Source: Streptomyces termitum
GTDB lineage: Bacteria > Actinomycetota > Actinomycetes > Streptomycetales > Streptomycetaceae
NCBI RefSeq assembly: GCF_014650175.1
Contig: NZ_BMUL01000004.1
Span: 1 to 64,000, forward strand
DNA length: 64,000 nucleotides
Reading direction: 5' to 3'
Below, piece by piece: positions 36,553-44,947 of this stretch. Positions within the stretch are counted from its first letter, which is position 1; each line of letters begins with the position of its first letter. Below the pieces are notes generated by a model. That model made no database searches, had not been told where the DNA came from, and saw nothing but the letters and a program-made list of their open reading frames with translations. A program made the translations under genes and the position numbers.

Positions 36553-36692
36553 GGCCGCGCCGCCGGCACCGCCCGCGTCCGGGCCCGCGCGCACGGCGCC
36601 GAGGTCGGGGCCGCCCGGTCCGCCCGCGACCGGGACGACCCGGTGGCGTAACAGCGGATGCGGCGGCGCGCCCGCGGGCCCACCGTGGTGGC

Positions 36693-37952
36693 GTGCACCG
36701 ACAGCCCCGCCCCCGCGTCCGCCCCCTCGCCCGCCGCCCCCGGCTCCGCCGCAGGGCCGCCGCCGTCCTCGCCCCGCTGCTGCTCCTCGGCGTGGCGGCC
36801 TGCGGCGGGCCGCCCGCGCCCGACCGGGGGCCCGTCCCGCCGTCCGGCGCCGCCCCGGCGCACTTCCGCCACCCCGGCGTGCTCGTCGGCGGCGCCCAGC
36901 TCAGCGCCGTACGGCGGCACGTGGCGGCCGGGGAGGAGCCGTGGGCCTCGGCCTACCGGGCGATGAGCACCAGCCCGTACGCCGACCCCGACTACGTGCC
37001 GCACCCGGCCGAGACCGTCGCCTGCGCCTCCAACGCCGGCACCGAGGCGTGCGTCGCCGAGCGGGAGGACGCCCTCGCCGCCTACACCCAGGCCCTCATG
37101 TGGTCGGTCACCGGCGAGCGGGCGTACGCCGCCAAGTCCGTGCAGATCATGGACGCCTGGGCGCGCGTCATCAAGGAGCACACCCGGGACGACGCCGACC
37201 TCCAGACGGCCTGGGCCGGCTCCTCCTGGGCCCGCGCCGCCGACATCGTGCACGCCGGCTACCCCGGCTGGGGCGCCCCGGCCGTGCAGCGCTTCAAGTG
37301 GATGCTCCGCAAGGCGTACCTGCCCGCCGTCACCGCCGCCGTCCCCGACTACAACGGGAACTGGGAGCTGGCGATGACCGACGCGGCCATCGGCATGGCC
37401 GTCTTCCTGGAGGACCGGGGCCTCTTCGAGCAGTCCGTGCGCCGCTACCGCGCCCGGGTCCCCGCCTACTTCTACCTGGCCTCCGACGGCGCCCTGCCCA
37501 AGCCGCCGCCCGGCGGCACCATCCGGACCGCCGACCAGCTCGCCACCTACTGGTTCGGCCAGCGCACCTACCGCGACGGCCTCGGCCAGGAGACCTGCCG
37601 CAACTTCATGCACATCGGCTACTCGCTCGCCGCCACCGCCCACATCGCCGAGACCGCCTGGCACCAGGGCGTCGACCTCTACCGCGAGGAGGCGCCGCGG
37701 ATCGCCGCCGCCCTGGAGTTCCACGCCCGCTACCAGCTCGGCGCGACCGCCCCGGGCTGGCTGTGCGGCGGCAAGGTGGAGCGGACCATGGGGCCGGACG
37801 TCGAGGTCGCCCTCAACCACCTGGAGGGCCGGATGGGGATGCGGCTGCCGCAGACCGAGCGGCTCGCCGCCAGCCAGCGGCCCGGCGGCACCGACAACCT
37901 CTTCGTCGCCTGGGAGACCCTGACCCACGCCCGCAACCCCACCCCGGCATAG
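36693..37952 (+). CDS. Alginate lyase-superfamily lipoprotein
   Basis: 419 residues from GTG 36693. Arg-rich start (n-region RPLARRPRLRRR), hydrophobic VLAPLLLLGV and lipobox VAAC make it an exported lipoprotein. The rest is an (alpha/alpha)-toroid-like domain with ALMWSVTGERAYAAKSVQIMDAW, NGNWELAMTDAAIGMAVFL and ETCRNFMHIGYSLAATAHIAE, as in PF05426 alginate lyases; the Asn, His and Tyr of the latter two motifs match the usual catalytic set. It likely cleaves an acidic polysaccharide; the substrate is not certain. The TAG stop overlaps the -10 of the next gene. Confidence 0.8.
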   Translation: MHRQPRPRVRPLARRPRLRRRAAAVLAPLLLLGVAACGGPPAPDRGPVPPSGAAPAHFRHPGVLVGGAQLSAVRRHVAAGEEPWASAYRAMSTSPYADPDYVPHPAETVACASNAGTEACVAEREDALAAYTQALMWSVTGERAYAAKSVQIMDAWARVIKEHTRDDADLQTAWAGSSWARAADIVHAGYPGWGAPAVQRFKWMLRKAYLPAVTAAVPDYNGNWELAMTDAAIGMAVFLEDRGLFEQSVRRYRARVPAYFYLASDGALPKPPPGGTIRTADQLATYWFGQRTYRDGLGQETCRNFMHIGYSLAATAHIAETAWHQGVDLYREEAPRIAAALEFHARYQLGATAPGWLCGGKVERTMGPDVEVALNHLEGRMGMRLPQTERLAASQRPGGTDNLFVAWETLTHARNPTPA

Positions 37953-37963
37953 GCTCGCCGTCC

Positions 37964-38356
37964 ATGACGACCGAAGAGACCATCGAAGCGCTGCGGCGCG
38001 GCCGCTACGTCAGCCTCACCACCTTCCGCCGGGACGGCACGGGGGTCGCCACCCCGGTCTGGTACGCGGTGGAGGACGGGAAGGCGTACGTGTGGACCCG
38101 CACCGACTCCTGGAAGGTCAAGCGGCTGCGCAACGACCCCCGGGTCGAGCTGGCCGTCTGCGACGTGCGCGGCAACGTCGCCGAGGGGGCCGCCCGGGTC
38201 CCCGGCACCGCCCGGCTGGTCACGGGGGAGGAGCTGCGCCGCGTCCGCGCGCTGCTCTCCCGCAAGTACACCTACCAGTTCTGGCTGGTCGACCGGCCGG
38301 CCGCGCTCTTCCGGCGCGGGAAGCGCCCGCACACCGGGATCGTCGTCACGTTCTGA
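37964..38356 (+). CDS. PPOX-class (F420/FMN-binding split-barrel) protein
   Basis: 130 residues. Split-barrel with YVSLTTFRRDGTGVATPVWYA at the N-terminus and WLVDRPAALF near the end. It is typical of the TIGR03666-type PPOX proteins that bind F420 or FMN in actinobacteria. Probably an oxidoreductase on small molecules. The -10 TAGGCT (37950-37955) ends 8 bases before ATG and includes the stop codon of the upstream gene. Confidence 0.85.
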   Translation: MTTEETIEALRRGRYVSLTTFRRDGTGVATPVWYAVEDGKAYVWTRTDSWKVKRLRNDPRVELAVCDVRGNVAEGAARVPGTARLVTGEELRRVRALLSRKYTYQFWLVDRPAALFRRGKRPHTGIVVTF

Positions 38357-38601
38357 GCCGCTCCCGGGACGGGAAACGCCGGAGACACGCCGGAGGAGCG
38401 CCGGGGAAGCGCCGGAGAAAGGGGCCAACGGGTACGTGTCGGTACGTGTCCGATGCGGACCACTCCGGTATGAAACATGATCGACTCCGCTTCGTCAGGG
38501 CGGCGGTCTTGCTCCGGGGTGTGACGGGGCTTACGTTCTCCTCCTACGCACCGTGTCTACGGGCGTAGAGGCTCTCTGACGCCGTGCCGAAGGAGCAGCT
38601 C

Positions 38602-39441
38602 ATGACCGTCGTACGCGCCGCACTCGTCCAGGCGACCTGGACCGGCGACACCGAATCCATGATCGCCAAGCACGAGGAGCACGCCCGCGAGGCCGCCCGG
38701 CGGGGCGCGAAGGTGATCGGCTTCCAGGAGGTGTTCAACGCCCCCTACTTCTGCCAGGTCCAGGAGCCCGAGCACTACCGCTGGGCCGAGCCCGTGCCCG
38801 ACGGCCCCACCGTGAACCGCATGCGGGAGCTGGCCCGCGAGACCGGCATGGTCATCGTCGTCCCCGTCTTCGAGATCGAGTCCGAGGGCTTCTACTACAA
38901 CACCGCCGCCGTCATCGACGCCGACGGCAGCTACCTCGGCAAGTACCGCAAGCACCACATCCCGCAGGTCAAGGGCTTCTGGGAGAAGTACTACTTCCGC
39001 CCGGGGAACGCCGGCTGGCCGGTCTTCGACACCGCCGTCGGCAAGGTCGGCGTCTACATCTGCTACGACCGCCACTTCCCCGAGGGCTGGCGCCAACTCG
39101 GCCTGGGCGGCGCCCAGCTGGTCTACAACCCGTCCGCCACCCACCGCGGCCTCTCCGCCCACCTGTGGCAGCTCGAACAGCCCGCCGCCGCCGTCGCCAA
39201 CGAGTACTTCGTCGCCGCCATCAACCGCGTCGGCGTCGAGGAGTACGGCGACAACGACTTCTACGGCACCAGCTACTTCGTCGACCCCCGCGGCCGCTTC
39301 GTCGGCGACGTCGCCTCCGACAAGGAGGAGGAACTCGTCGTCCGCGACCTCGACTTCGGCCTCATCGAGGAGGTCCGGCAGCAGTGGGCCTTCTACCGCG
39401 ACCGCCGCCCCGACGCGTACGACGGGCTGGTGAAGCCGTGA
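38602..39441 (+). CDS. Beta-ureidopropionase / N-carbamoyl amidohydrolase (nitrilase superfamily)
   Basis: 279 residues from ATG 38602 (AAGGAG 6-7 bases upstream; an earlier GTG at 38584 overlaps that site). Nitrilase catalytic triad: Glu in FQEVFNAPYF, Lys in GKYRKHHIP, Cys in VYICYDRHFPE. Hydrolyses N-carbamoyl-beta-alanine (or N-carbamoylputrescine) to the amine, CO2 and ammonia. The next three genes (aminotransferase, dihydropyrimidinase, LLM oxidoreductase) make the pyrimidine-breakdown role more likely. The 245 bases upstream hold the operon promoter; none is obvious. Confidence 0.88.
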   Translation: MTVVRAALVQATWTGDTESMIAKHEEHAREAARRGAKVIGFQEVFNAPYFCQVQEPEHYRWAEPVPDGPTVNRMRELARETGMVIVVPVFEIESEGFYYNTAAVIDADGSYLGKYRKHHIPQVKGFWEKYYFRPGNAGWPVFDTAVGKVGVYICYDRHFPEGWRQLGLGGAQLVYNPSATHRGLSAHLWQLEQPAAAVANEYFVAAINRVGVEEYGDNDFYGTSYFVDPRGRFVGDVASDKEEELVVRDLDFGLIEEVRQQWAFYRDRRPDAYDGLVKP

Positions 39442-40718
39442 GCGCCCTGCACGACCGGCACCGCGCCGTCCTCCCCGACTGGCTCGCCCTCTACTACGAG
39501 GACCCCATCGAGCTCACCCACGGCGAGGGCCGGCACGTCTGGGACGCCGACGGCCGCCGCTACCTCGACTTCTTCGGCGGCATCCTCACCACCATGACCG
39601 CCCACGCCCTCCCCGAGGTCACCAAGGCGATCGCCGAGCAGGCCGGCCGGATCGTCCACTCCTCCACCCTCTACCTCGACCGGCCCATGGTGGAACTGGC
39701 CGAGCGGATCGCCGCCCTCTCCGGCATCCCCGACGCCCGCGTCTTCTTCACCACCTCCGGCACCGAGGCCAACGACACGGCCCTCCTCCTCGCCACCGCG
39801 TACCGCCGCTCGAACCAGATCCTGGCGATGCGCAACAGCTACCACGGCCGCTCCTTCTCCACCGTCGGCGTCACCGGGAACCACGCCTGGTCGCCCACCG
39901 GCCTCTCCCCGCTCCAGACCCTGTACGTCCACGGCGCCGTCCGCACCCGGGGCCCCTTCGCCGGCCTCACCGACGAGGGCTTCACCGAGGCGTGCGTCGC
40001 CGACCTCGAAGACCTCCTCGGCCACACCCACCGGGTCGCCGCGCTCATCGCCGAACCCGTCCAGGGCGTCGGCGGCTTCACCGCCCCGCCCGACGGCCTG
40101 TACGCCGCCTTCCGCCGTGTCCTGGACCGGCACGGCGTCCTGTGGATCTCCGACGAGGTGCAGACCGGCTGGGGCCGCACCGGCGACCACTTCTGGGGCT
40201 GGCAGGCGCACGCCCAGGCCGGACCGCCCGACATCCTCACCTTCGCCAAGGGCATCGGTAACGGCATGTCCGTCGGCGGCGTCGTCGCCCGCGCCGAGGT
40301 CATGAACTGCCTCGACGCCCACTCCATCTCCACCTTCGGCGGCTCGCCCGTCACCATGGCCGCGGGACTCGCCAACCTGTCGTACCTCCTCGACCACGAC
40401 CTCCAGGGCAACGCCCGCCGCGTCGGCGGCCTCCTCATCGAGCGGATCAGGGCCGCGGCCGCCGGGGTGGACGCCGTCCGCGAGGTCCGCGGCCGGGGCC
40501 TCATGATCGGCGTCGAACTCGCCGACCCGGCCACCGGCGCCGCCGCCCCCGAGGCCGCCTCCGCCGTCCTGGAGGCCGCCCGCGCGGGAGGACTCCTCAT
40601 CGGCAAGGGCGGCGGCCACGACACCAGCGTCCTGCGCGTCGCACCGCCGCTCTCGCTCACCGTCGCCGAGGCCGAGGAGGGCGCGGCCCTCCTCGAGCAG
40701 GCCCTCCGCACGCTCTAG
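39438..40718 (+). CDS. Class III aminotransferase (beta-alanine/omega-amino acid type)
   Basis: 426 residues from GTG 39438, overlapping the upstream stop (GTGA). PLP-enzyme signatures: TSGTEANDTALLLA, SYHGRSFSTVG, ISDEVQTGWGRTG (cofactor Asp) and the Schiff-base Lys in LTFAKGIGNGMSVGG. Resembles AGXT2-like and 4-aminobutyrate enzymes. In this operon it would transaminate beta-alanine to malonate semialdehyde, the step after ureidopropionase. Translational coupling supports a joint pathway. Confidence 0.9.
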   Translation: MSALHDRHRAVLPDWLALYYEDPIELTHGEGRHVWDADGRRYLDFFGGILTTMTAHALPEVTKAIAEQAGRIVHSSTLYLDRPMVELAERIAALSGIPDARVFFTTSGTEANDTALLLATAYRRSNQILAMRNSYHGRSFSTVGVTGNHAWSPTGLSPLQTLYVHGAVRTRGPFAGLTDEGFTEACVADLEDLLGHTHRVAALIAEPVQGVGGFTAPPDGLYAAFRRVLDRHGVLWISDEVQTGWGRTGDHFWGWQAHAQAGPPDILTFAKGIGNGMSVGGVVARAEVMNCLDAHSISTFGGSPVTMAAGLANLSYLLDHDLQGNARRVGGLLIERIRAAAAGVDAVREVRGRGLMIGVELADPATGAAAPEAASAVLEAARAGGLLIGKGGGHDTSVLRVAPPLSLTVAEAEEGAALLEQALRTL

Positions 40719-40748
40719 CAGGCTTCTCACAGGCAGGGAGAAAGTCCC

Positions 40749-42149
40749 GTGACCCGAACCCTCATCCGGGGCGGCCTCGTCGTCACCGCCTCCGACGAAC
40801 TCCACGCCGACGTCCTCGTCGAGGACGGCCGGATCGCCGCGCTCGCCGCCCGCGGCTCCGACACGGCGGCGGGCTGGACCGCCGACCGCGTCCTCGACGC
40901 CACCGACCGGTACGTCCTCCCCGGCGGCGTCGACGCCCACACCCACATGGAGCTGCCCTTCGGCGGCACCTTCGCCTCCGACACCTTCGAGACCGGCACC
41001 CGCGCCGCCGCCTGGGGCGGCACCACCACCATCGTCGACTTCGCCGTCCAGTCCGTCGGCCGCTCCCTGCGCGAGGGGCTCGACACCTGGTACGCCAAGG
41101 CCGACGGCAACTGCGCGGTCGACTACGCCTTCCACATGATCATGTCGGACGTGAACGAGGCGACGCTCAGGGAGATGCCGAAGCTCGTCGAGGAGGGCAT
41201 CACCTCGTTCAAATTGTTCATGGCGTATCCGGGCGTCTTCTATTCGGACGACGGGCAGATCCTGCGGGCCATGCAGGTGGCCGGCGGGACCGGCGGGCTG
41301 ATCATGATGCACGCGGAGAACGGCATCGCGATCGACGTCCTCGTGGAACAGGCCCTGGCGCGGGGCGAGACCGATCCCCGCTTCCACGGGGAGGTCCGCA
41401 AGGCGCTGCTTGAGGCGGAGGCCACCCACCGGGCGATCCAGCTCTCCAGGGTCGCGGGCAGCCCCCTCTACGTCGTGCACGTGTCCGCCGAGGAGGCGCT
41501 GGCCGAACTGGCGGCCGCCCGGGACCTGGGCCTGCCGGTCTTCGGCGAGACCTGCCCGCAGTACCTCTTCCTGTCGACGGACAACCTGGCGGAGCCGGAC
41601 TTCGAGGGCTCCAAGTACGTGTGCTCGACGCCGTTGCGGCCGAAGGAGCACCAGGCGGCGCTGTGGCGGGGACTGCGGACCAACGACCTCCAGGTGGTGT
41701 CCACGGACCACTGCCCGTTCTGCTTCACGGGCCAGAAGGAGCTGGGCCGGGGCGACTTCTCGAAGATCCCCAACGGCCTGCCGGGGGTGGAGAACCGCAT
41801 GGACCTCCTCCACCAGGCCGTCGTCGACGGGCACATCTCGCGGCGCCGCTGGATCGAGATCGCCTGCGCCACCCCGGCCCGCATGTTCGGCCTCTACCCG
41901 CAGAAGGGCACGATCGCGCCCGGCGCGGACGCGGACGTCGTCATCTACGACCCGCACGCCACACAGGTGCTGTCGGCGGAGACCCACCACATGAACGTCG
42001 ACTACTCGGCGTACGAGGGGAAGACCGTCACCGGGCAGGTCGAGACCGTCCTCTCCCGGGGCGAGGTCGTGATCGACGGACGGAAGTACACCGGCCGCGC
42101 CGGCCACGGCACGTTCGTACCGCGCGCCACCTGCCAGTACCTGAGCTAG
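40749..42149 (+). CDS. hydA: Dihydropyrimidinase (D-hydantoinase)
   Basis: 466 residues from GTG 40749 (AGGGAG upstream). Opens dihydrouracil/dihydrothymine or hydantoin rings. Metal ligands: HTHME (residues 64-68), carboxylated Lys in TSFKLFMAYPG, His in MMHAENG and VHVSAEEAL, Asp in STDHCPF. Also the NGLPGVENRMDLL loop typical of this enzyme. Its product is the substrate of the ureidopropionase encoded upstream. Confidence 0.93.
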   Translation: MTRTLIRGGLVVTASDELHADVLVEDGRIAALAARGSDTAAGWTADRVLDATDRYVLPGGVDAHTHMELPFGGTFASDTFETGTRAAAWGGTTTIVDFAVQSVGRSLREGLDTWYAKADGNCAVDYAFHMIMSDVNEATLREMPKLVEEGITSFKLFMAYPGVFYSDDGQILRAMQVAGGTGGLIMMHAENGIAIDVLVEQALARGETDPRFHGEVRKALLEAEATHRAIQLSRVAGSPLYVVHVSAEEALAELAAARDLGLPVFGETCPQYLFLSTDNLAEPDFEGSKYVCSTPLRPKEHQAALWRGLRTNDLQVVSTDHCPFCFTGQKELGRGDFSKIPNGLPGVENRMDLLHQAVVDGHISRRRWIEIACATPARMFGLYPQKGTIAPGADADVVIYDPHATQVLSAETHHMNVDYSAYEGKTVTGQVETVLSRGEVVIDGRKYTGRAGHGTFVPRATCQYLS

Positions 42150-42159
42150 GAGAATGACC

Positions 42160-43158
42160 TTGGACTTCGGCATCGTGCTCCAGACCGACCCGCCCGCCTC
42201 GCAGGTCGTCGGCCTGATGCGACGGGCGGAGCGCAACGGCTTCCGCTACGGCTGGACCTTCGACTCCGCCGTGCTCTGGCAGGAACCCTTCGTCATCTAC
42301 AGCCAGATCCTCGAACACACCACCAAGCTCCACGTCGGCCCGATGGTCACGAATCCCGGGACGCGTACGTGGGAGGTGACGGCCTCCACCTTCGCCACCC
42401 TCAACGACATGTTCGGCAACCGCACGGTGTGCGGCATCGGCCGCGGCGACTCCGCCATGCGCGTCGCGGGCCGCAGGCCCAACACCCTGGCCCGGCTCGG
42501 CGAGGCCATCGACGCCATCCGCGACCTCGCCGAGGGCCGCGAGGCGACCGTGGACGGCAACCCGATCCGCATCCCGTGGGTGAGGAACGGCAAGCTGCCG
42601 GTGTGGATGGCGGCGTACGGGCCCAGGGCTCTCGCGCTCGCCGGGCGGAAGGCCGACGGCTTCATCCTCCAGCTCGCCGACCCGTTCCTCACCGAGTGGA
42701 TGGTCAAGGCCGTCCGGAAGGCCGCCCGGGACGCCGGCCGCGACCCCGACGCCCTCACCATCTGCGTCGCCGCCCCCGCCTACGTGGGGGACGACCCGGC
42801 GCACGCCCGGGACCAGTGCCGGTGGTTCGGCGGCATGGTCGGCAACCACGTCGCCGACCTGGTCGCCAGGTACGGCGAGCACTCGGACATGGTGCCGGAG
42901 GAGCTGACCGCGTACATCAAGGACCGGCACGGCTACGACTACTCCCACCACGGCCGCGCCGATAACCCCGACACCGCCTTCGTCCCCGACGAGATCGTCG
43001 ACCGCTTCTGCCTCCTCGGCCCCGCCGAGGCCCACATCGACAAGCTCCGCCACCTCAAGGACCTCGGCGTCGACCAGTTCGCCGTCTACGCCATGCACGA
43101 CGACCGCGAGGGCACCATCGACGCCTACGGCTCCGAGATCATTCCCGCTCTTCGCTGA
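42160..43158 (+). CDS. LLM-class (F420-dependent-type) oxidoreductase, TIGR03842-like
   Basis: 332 residues. I choose TTG 42160: AGGAG (42148-42152) lies 7 bases before it but only 1 base before the ATG at 42154, and the protein then begins MDFGIVLQTDPPA, as in relatives. Luciferase-like TIM barrel related to methylene-H4MPT reductase, with GPMVTNPGTRTWEVTAS, GIGRGDSAMR and MAAYGPRALALAG. Probably uses F420 or FMN. Last gene of the pyrimidine operon. The operon lacks a visible dihydropyrimidine dehydrogenase, so it could supply the missing reduction; that is only a hypothesis. Its 3' end overlaps the convergent monooxygenase gene by 20 bases. Confidence 0.87.
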   Translation: MDFGIVLQTDPPASQVVGLMRRAERNGFRYGWTFDSAVLWQEPFVIYSQILEHTTKLHVGPMVTNPGTRTWEVTASTFATLNDMFGNRTVCGIGRGDSAMRVAGRRPNTLARLGEAIDAIRDLAEGREATVDGNPIRIPWVRNGKLPVWMAAYGPRALALAGRKADGFILQLADPFLTEWMVKAVRKAARDAGRDPDALTICVAAPAYVGDDPAHARDQCRWFGGMVGNHVADLVARYGEHSDMVPEELTAYIKDRHGYDYSHHGRADNPDTAFVPDEIVDRFCLLGPAEAHIDKLRHLKDLGVDQFAVYAMHDDREGTIDAYGSEIIPALR

Positions 43159-44833
43159 GGGGGAACGCGCCGGGGGAAGAGAGGGTGAAGCCGGTGTAGC
43201 CGTCGCGGGCCGCGGTGTCGCACTCTTCCCGGTACCGGTCGAGCCCGCCCGCGTAGGCGAGGAACACGCGGGGTTTGCCCGGGACGTTCGCCCCGGTGTA
43301 CCAGGAGTCCACCGCCGGGTAGAGCGTACGGGCGGCGAGTTCCGCCACGTGCGTCCCCCAGTCGGCCTCGGCGGACGGGGTGGCGTCGATCTCGGTGAGG
43401 CCGTTCCTGAGCAGGTGGCCGATGCAGTCGGTGATCCACTCGACCTGCTGTTCGATGGAGACCGTGATGTTGGTGAGTACGGAGGGGCTGAGCGGTCCGA
43501 GGACGGTGAAGAGGTTGGGGAAGCCGGCCGAGACGAGCCCGAGGTGGTTCCGGGGGCCCTCGGCCCACCGCTCCCGGAGCGTCACGCCCCCCTTGCCGAC
43601 GATGTCGACGGCGAGCTGGGAGCCGGTGAGGGCGTCGAAGCCGGTGGCGAGGACGATCACGTCGAGGTCGTGCTCCCCGTCCGAGGTGCGGATGCCCCGG
43701 GGGGTGACGCGTTCGATCGGGGTCGCGCGCAGGTCCACGAGGGCCACGTGCGGCAGGTTGTACGTCTCGTAGTAGCCGGTCCCCAGGCAGGGGCGCTTGG
43801 TCGCGAACGGGAACGTGCGCGGGGAGAGCCGTTCCGCCGTCGCGGGGTCGGTCACGACCGACCGGATCCTGGACCGGACGAACTCCGCCACGGTCGCGTT
43901 GGCCTCCTCGTCGGTGAGGATGTCGGTGTAGGTGCGCACCAGTCCGTTGAGGAAGCCCTCCTCCCAGGCCGCCTCGTAGGCGGCGGTGCGCTCCGTCTCG
44001 TCCGCCTCCAGCGCCGAGCGGGTCGGGGGCGCGAAGACGGTCCCGCCCCGCGAGCGCCGCTGGGCCCGCCGGAACTCGGGGTACCCGGCTTTGAGCGCCG
44101 AGCGCTCCGCGGCCCGCAGTGGACGGTTGCGCGCGGGCAGGACGTAGGCCGGGGTGCGCTGGAAGACGGTGAGGGAGGCCGCCTCGCCGGCGATGACGGG
44201 AACGGCCTGCACGCCCGAGCATCCGGTGCCGATCACGGCGACCCGCTTCCCGGCGAAGGAGACGTCCTCGCGCGGCCACCGCGCGGTGTGGTGGACGGCG
44301 CCGGTGAAGCTGTCGACACCGGGTATCCCCGGGTCCTTGGGGACCGACATGCAGCCCGTCGCCATGATCACGAAGCGGGCGGTGACGGTCCGTCCGGTGT
44401 CCGTGGACAGCCGCCAGCGGTGGTCCGCCCCGTCGTACACGGCGCGGGTGACCCGGGTGCGCAGGGCGACGTCCTCGCGCAGGCCGAACCGGTCGGCGAC
44501 GTGGTGGATGTAGCGCAGGATCTCCGGCTGGGCGGCGTACCGCTCGCTCCACTCCCACTCCTGGTCGAGTTCCGGGGAGAAGGAGTAGGAGTACGACATG
44601 CTCTCGATGTCGCAGCGGGCCCCGGGGTACCGGTTCCAGTACCACGTTCCGCCGATGTCGTCGCCCGCCTCGAAGACCACCGTCGTCAGGCCGAGCTCCC
44701 GCAGCCGGTGGAGCTGGTAGAGACCGGAGAGCCCGGCCCCCACGACCACGGCGTCGACCCGGTCGTCGGCGGCGGGCGGCCGGGCGGCGGACACCGTCGG
44801 GTCGCTCGCCGGGGAAATCGTCGGACGGCTCAT
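43139..44833 (-). CDS. Baeyer-Villiger flavin monooxygenase
   Basis: 564 residues from ATG 44833, fixed by AGGAG 7 bases upstream. FAD-binding GAGLSG (residues 33-38), GTWYWNRYPGARCD, the Baeyer-Villiger fingerprint FTGAVHHTARWP (176-187, FxGxxxHxxxWP), NADPH-binding GTGCSG (202-207), and ATGFD near residue 375. It resembles cyclohexanone/phenylacetone/steroid-type type I enzymes that convert ketones to esters or lactones with NADPH and O2. It follows an MFS transporter gene on the same strand (114-base gap), suggesting uptake or export of the substrate or product. Confidence 0.92.
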   Translation of the reverse strand: MSRPTISPASDPTVSAARPPAADDRVDAVVVGAGLSGLYQLHRLRELGLTTVVFEAGDDIGGTWYWNRYPGARCDIESMSYSYSFSPELDQEWEWSERYAAQPEILRYIHHVADRFGLREDVALRTRVTRAVYDGADHRWRLSTDTGRTVTARFVIMATGCMSVPKDPGIPGVDSFTGAVHHTARWPREDVSFAGKRVAVIGTGCSGVQAVPVIAGEAASLTVFQRTPAYVLPARNRPLRAAERSALKAGYPEFRRAQRRSRGGTVFAPPTRSALEADETERTAAYEAAWEEGFLNGLVRTYTDILTDEEANATVAEFVRSRIRSVVTDPATAERLSPRTFPFATKRPCLGTGYYETYNLPHVALVDLRATPIERVTPRGIRTSDGEHDLDVIVLATGFDALTGSQLAVDIVGKGGVTLRERWAEGPRNHLGLVSAGFPNLFTVLGPLSPSVLTNITVSIEQQVEWITDCIGHLLRNGLTEIDATPSAEADWGTHVAELAARTLYPAVDSWYTGANVPGKPRVFLAYAGGLDRYREECDTAARDGYTGFTLSSPGAFPLSEERE

Positions 44834-44947
44834 CTGCCGGCTCCTGTTCTGTCGGATCACGGACGAGGGAGGAGGAGAAGGGAAGCGGAGAGTCCGCCGG
44901 GACGGGTTACGCGGCGTCCTCCCGCGCACGTACCGGCCGGCCGGTCG

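Noticed and set aside
36310-36651. Open frame across the 18-bp repeats as a gene
   Set aside because: No ATG, GTG or TTG follows the preceding stop in that frame before the repeats, and no ribosome binding site is visible.
42154-42159. ATG start of the LLM gene
   Set aside because: Only one base from the AGGAG ribosome binding site, too close to work.
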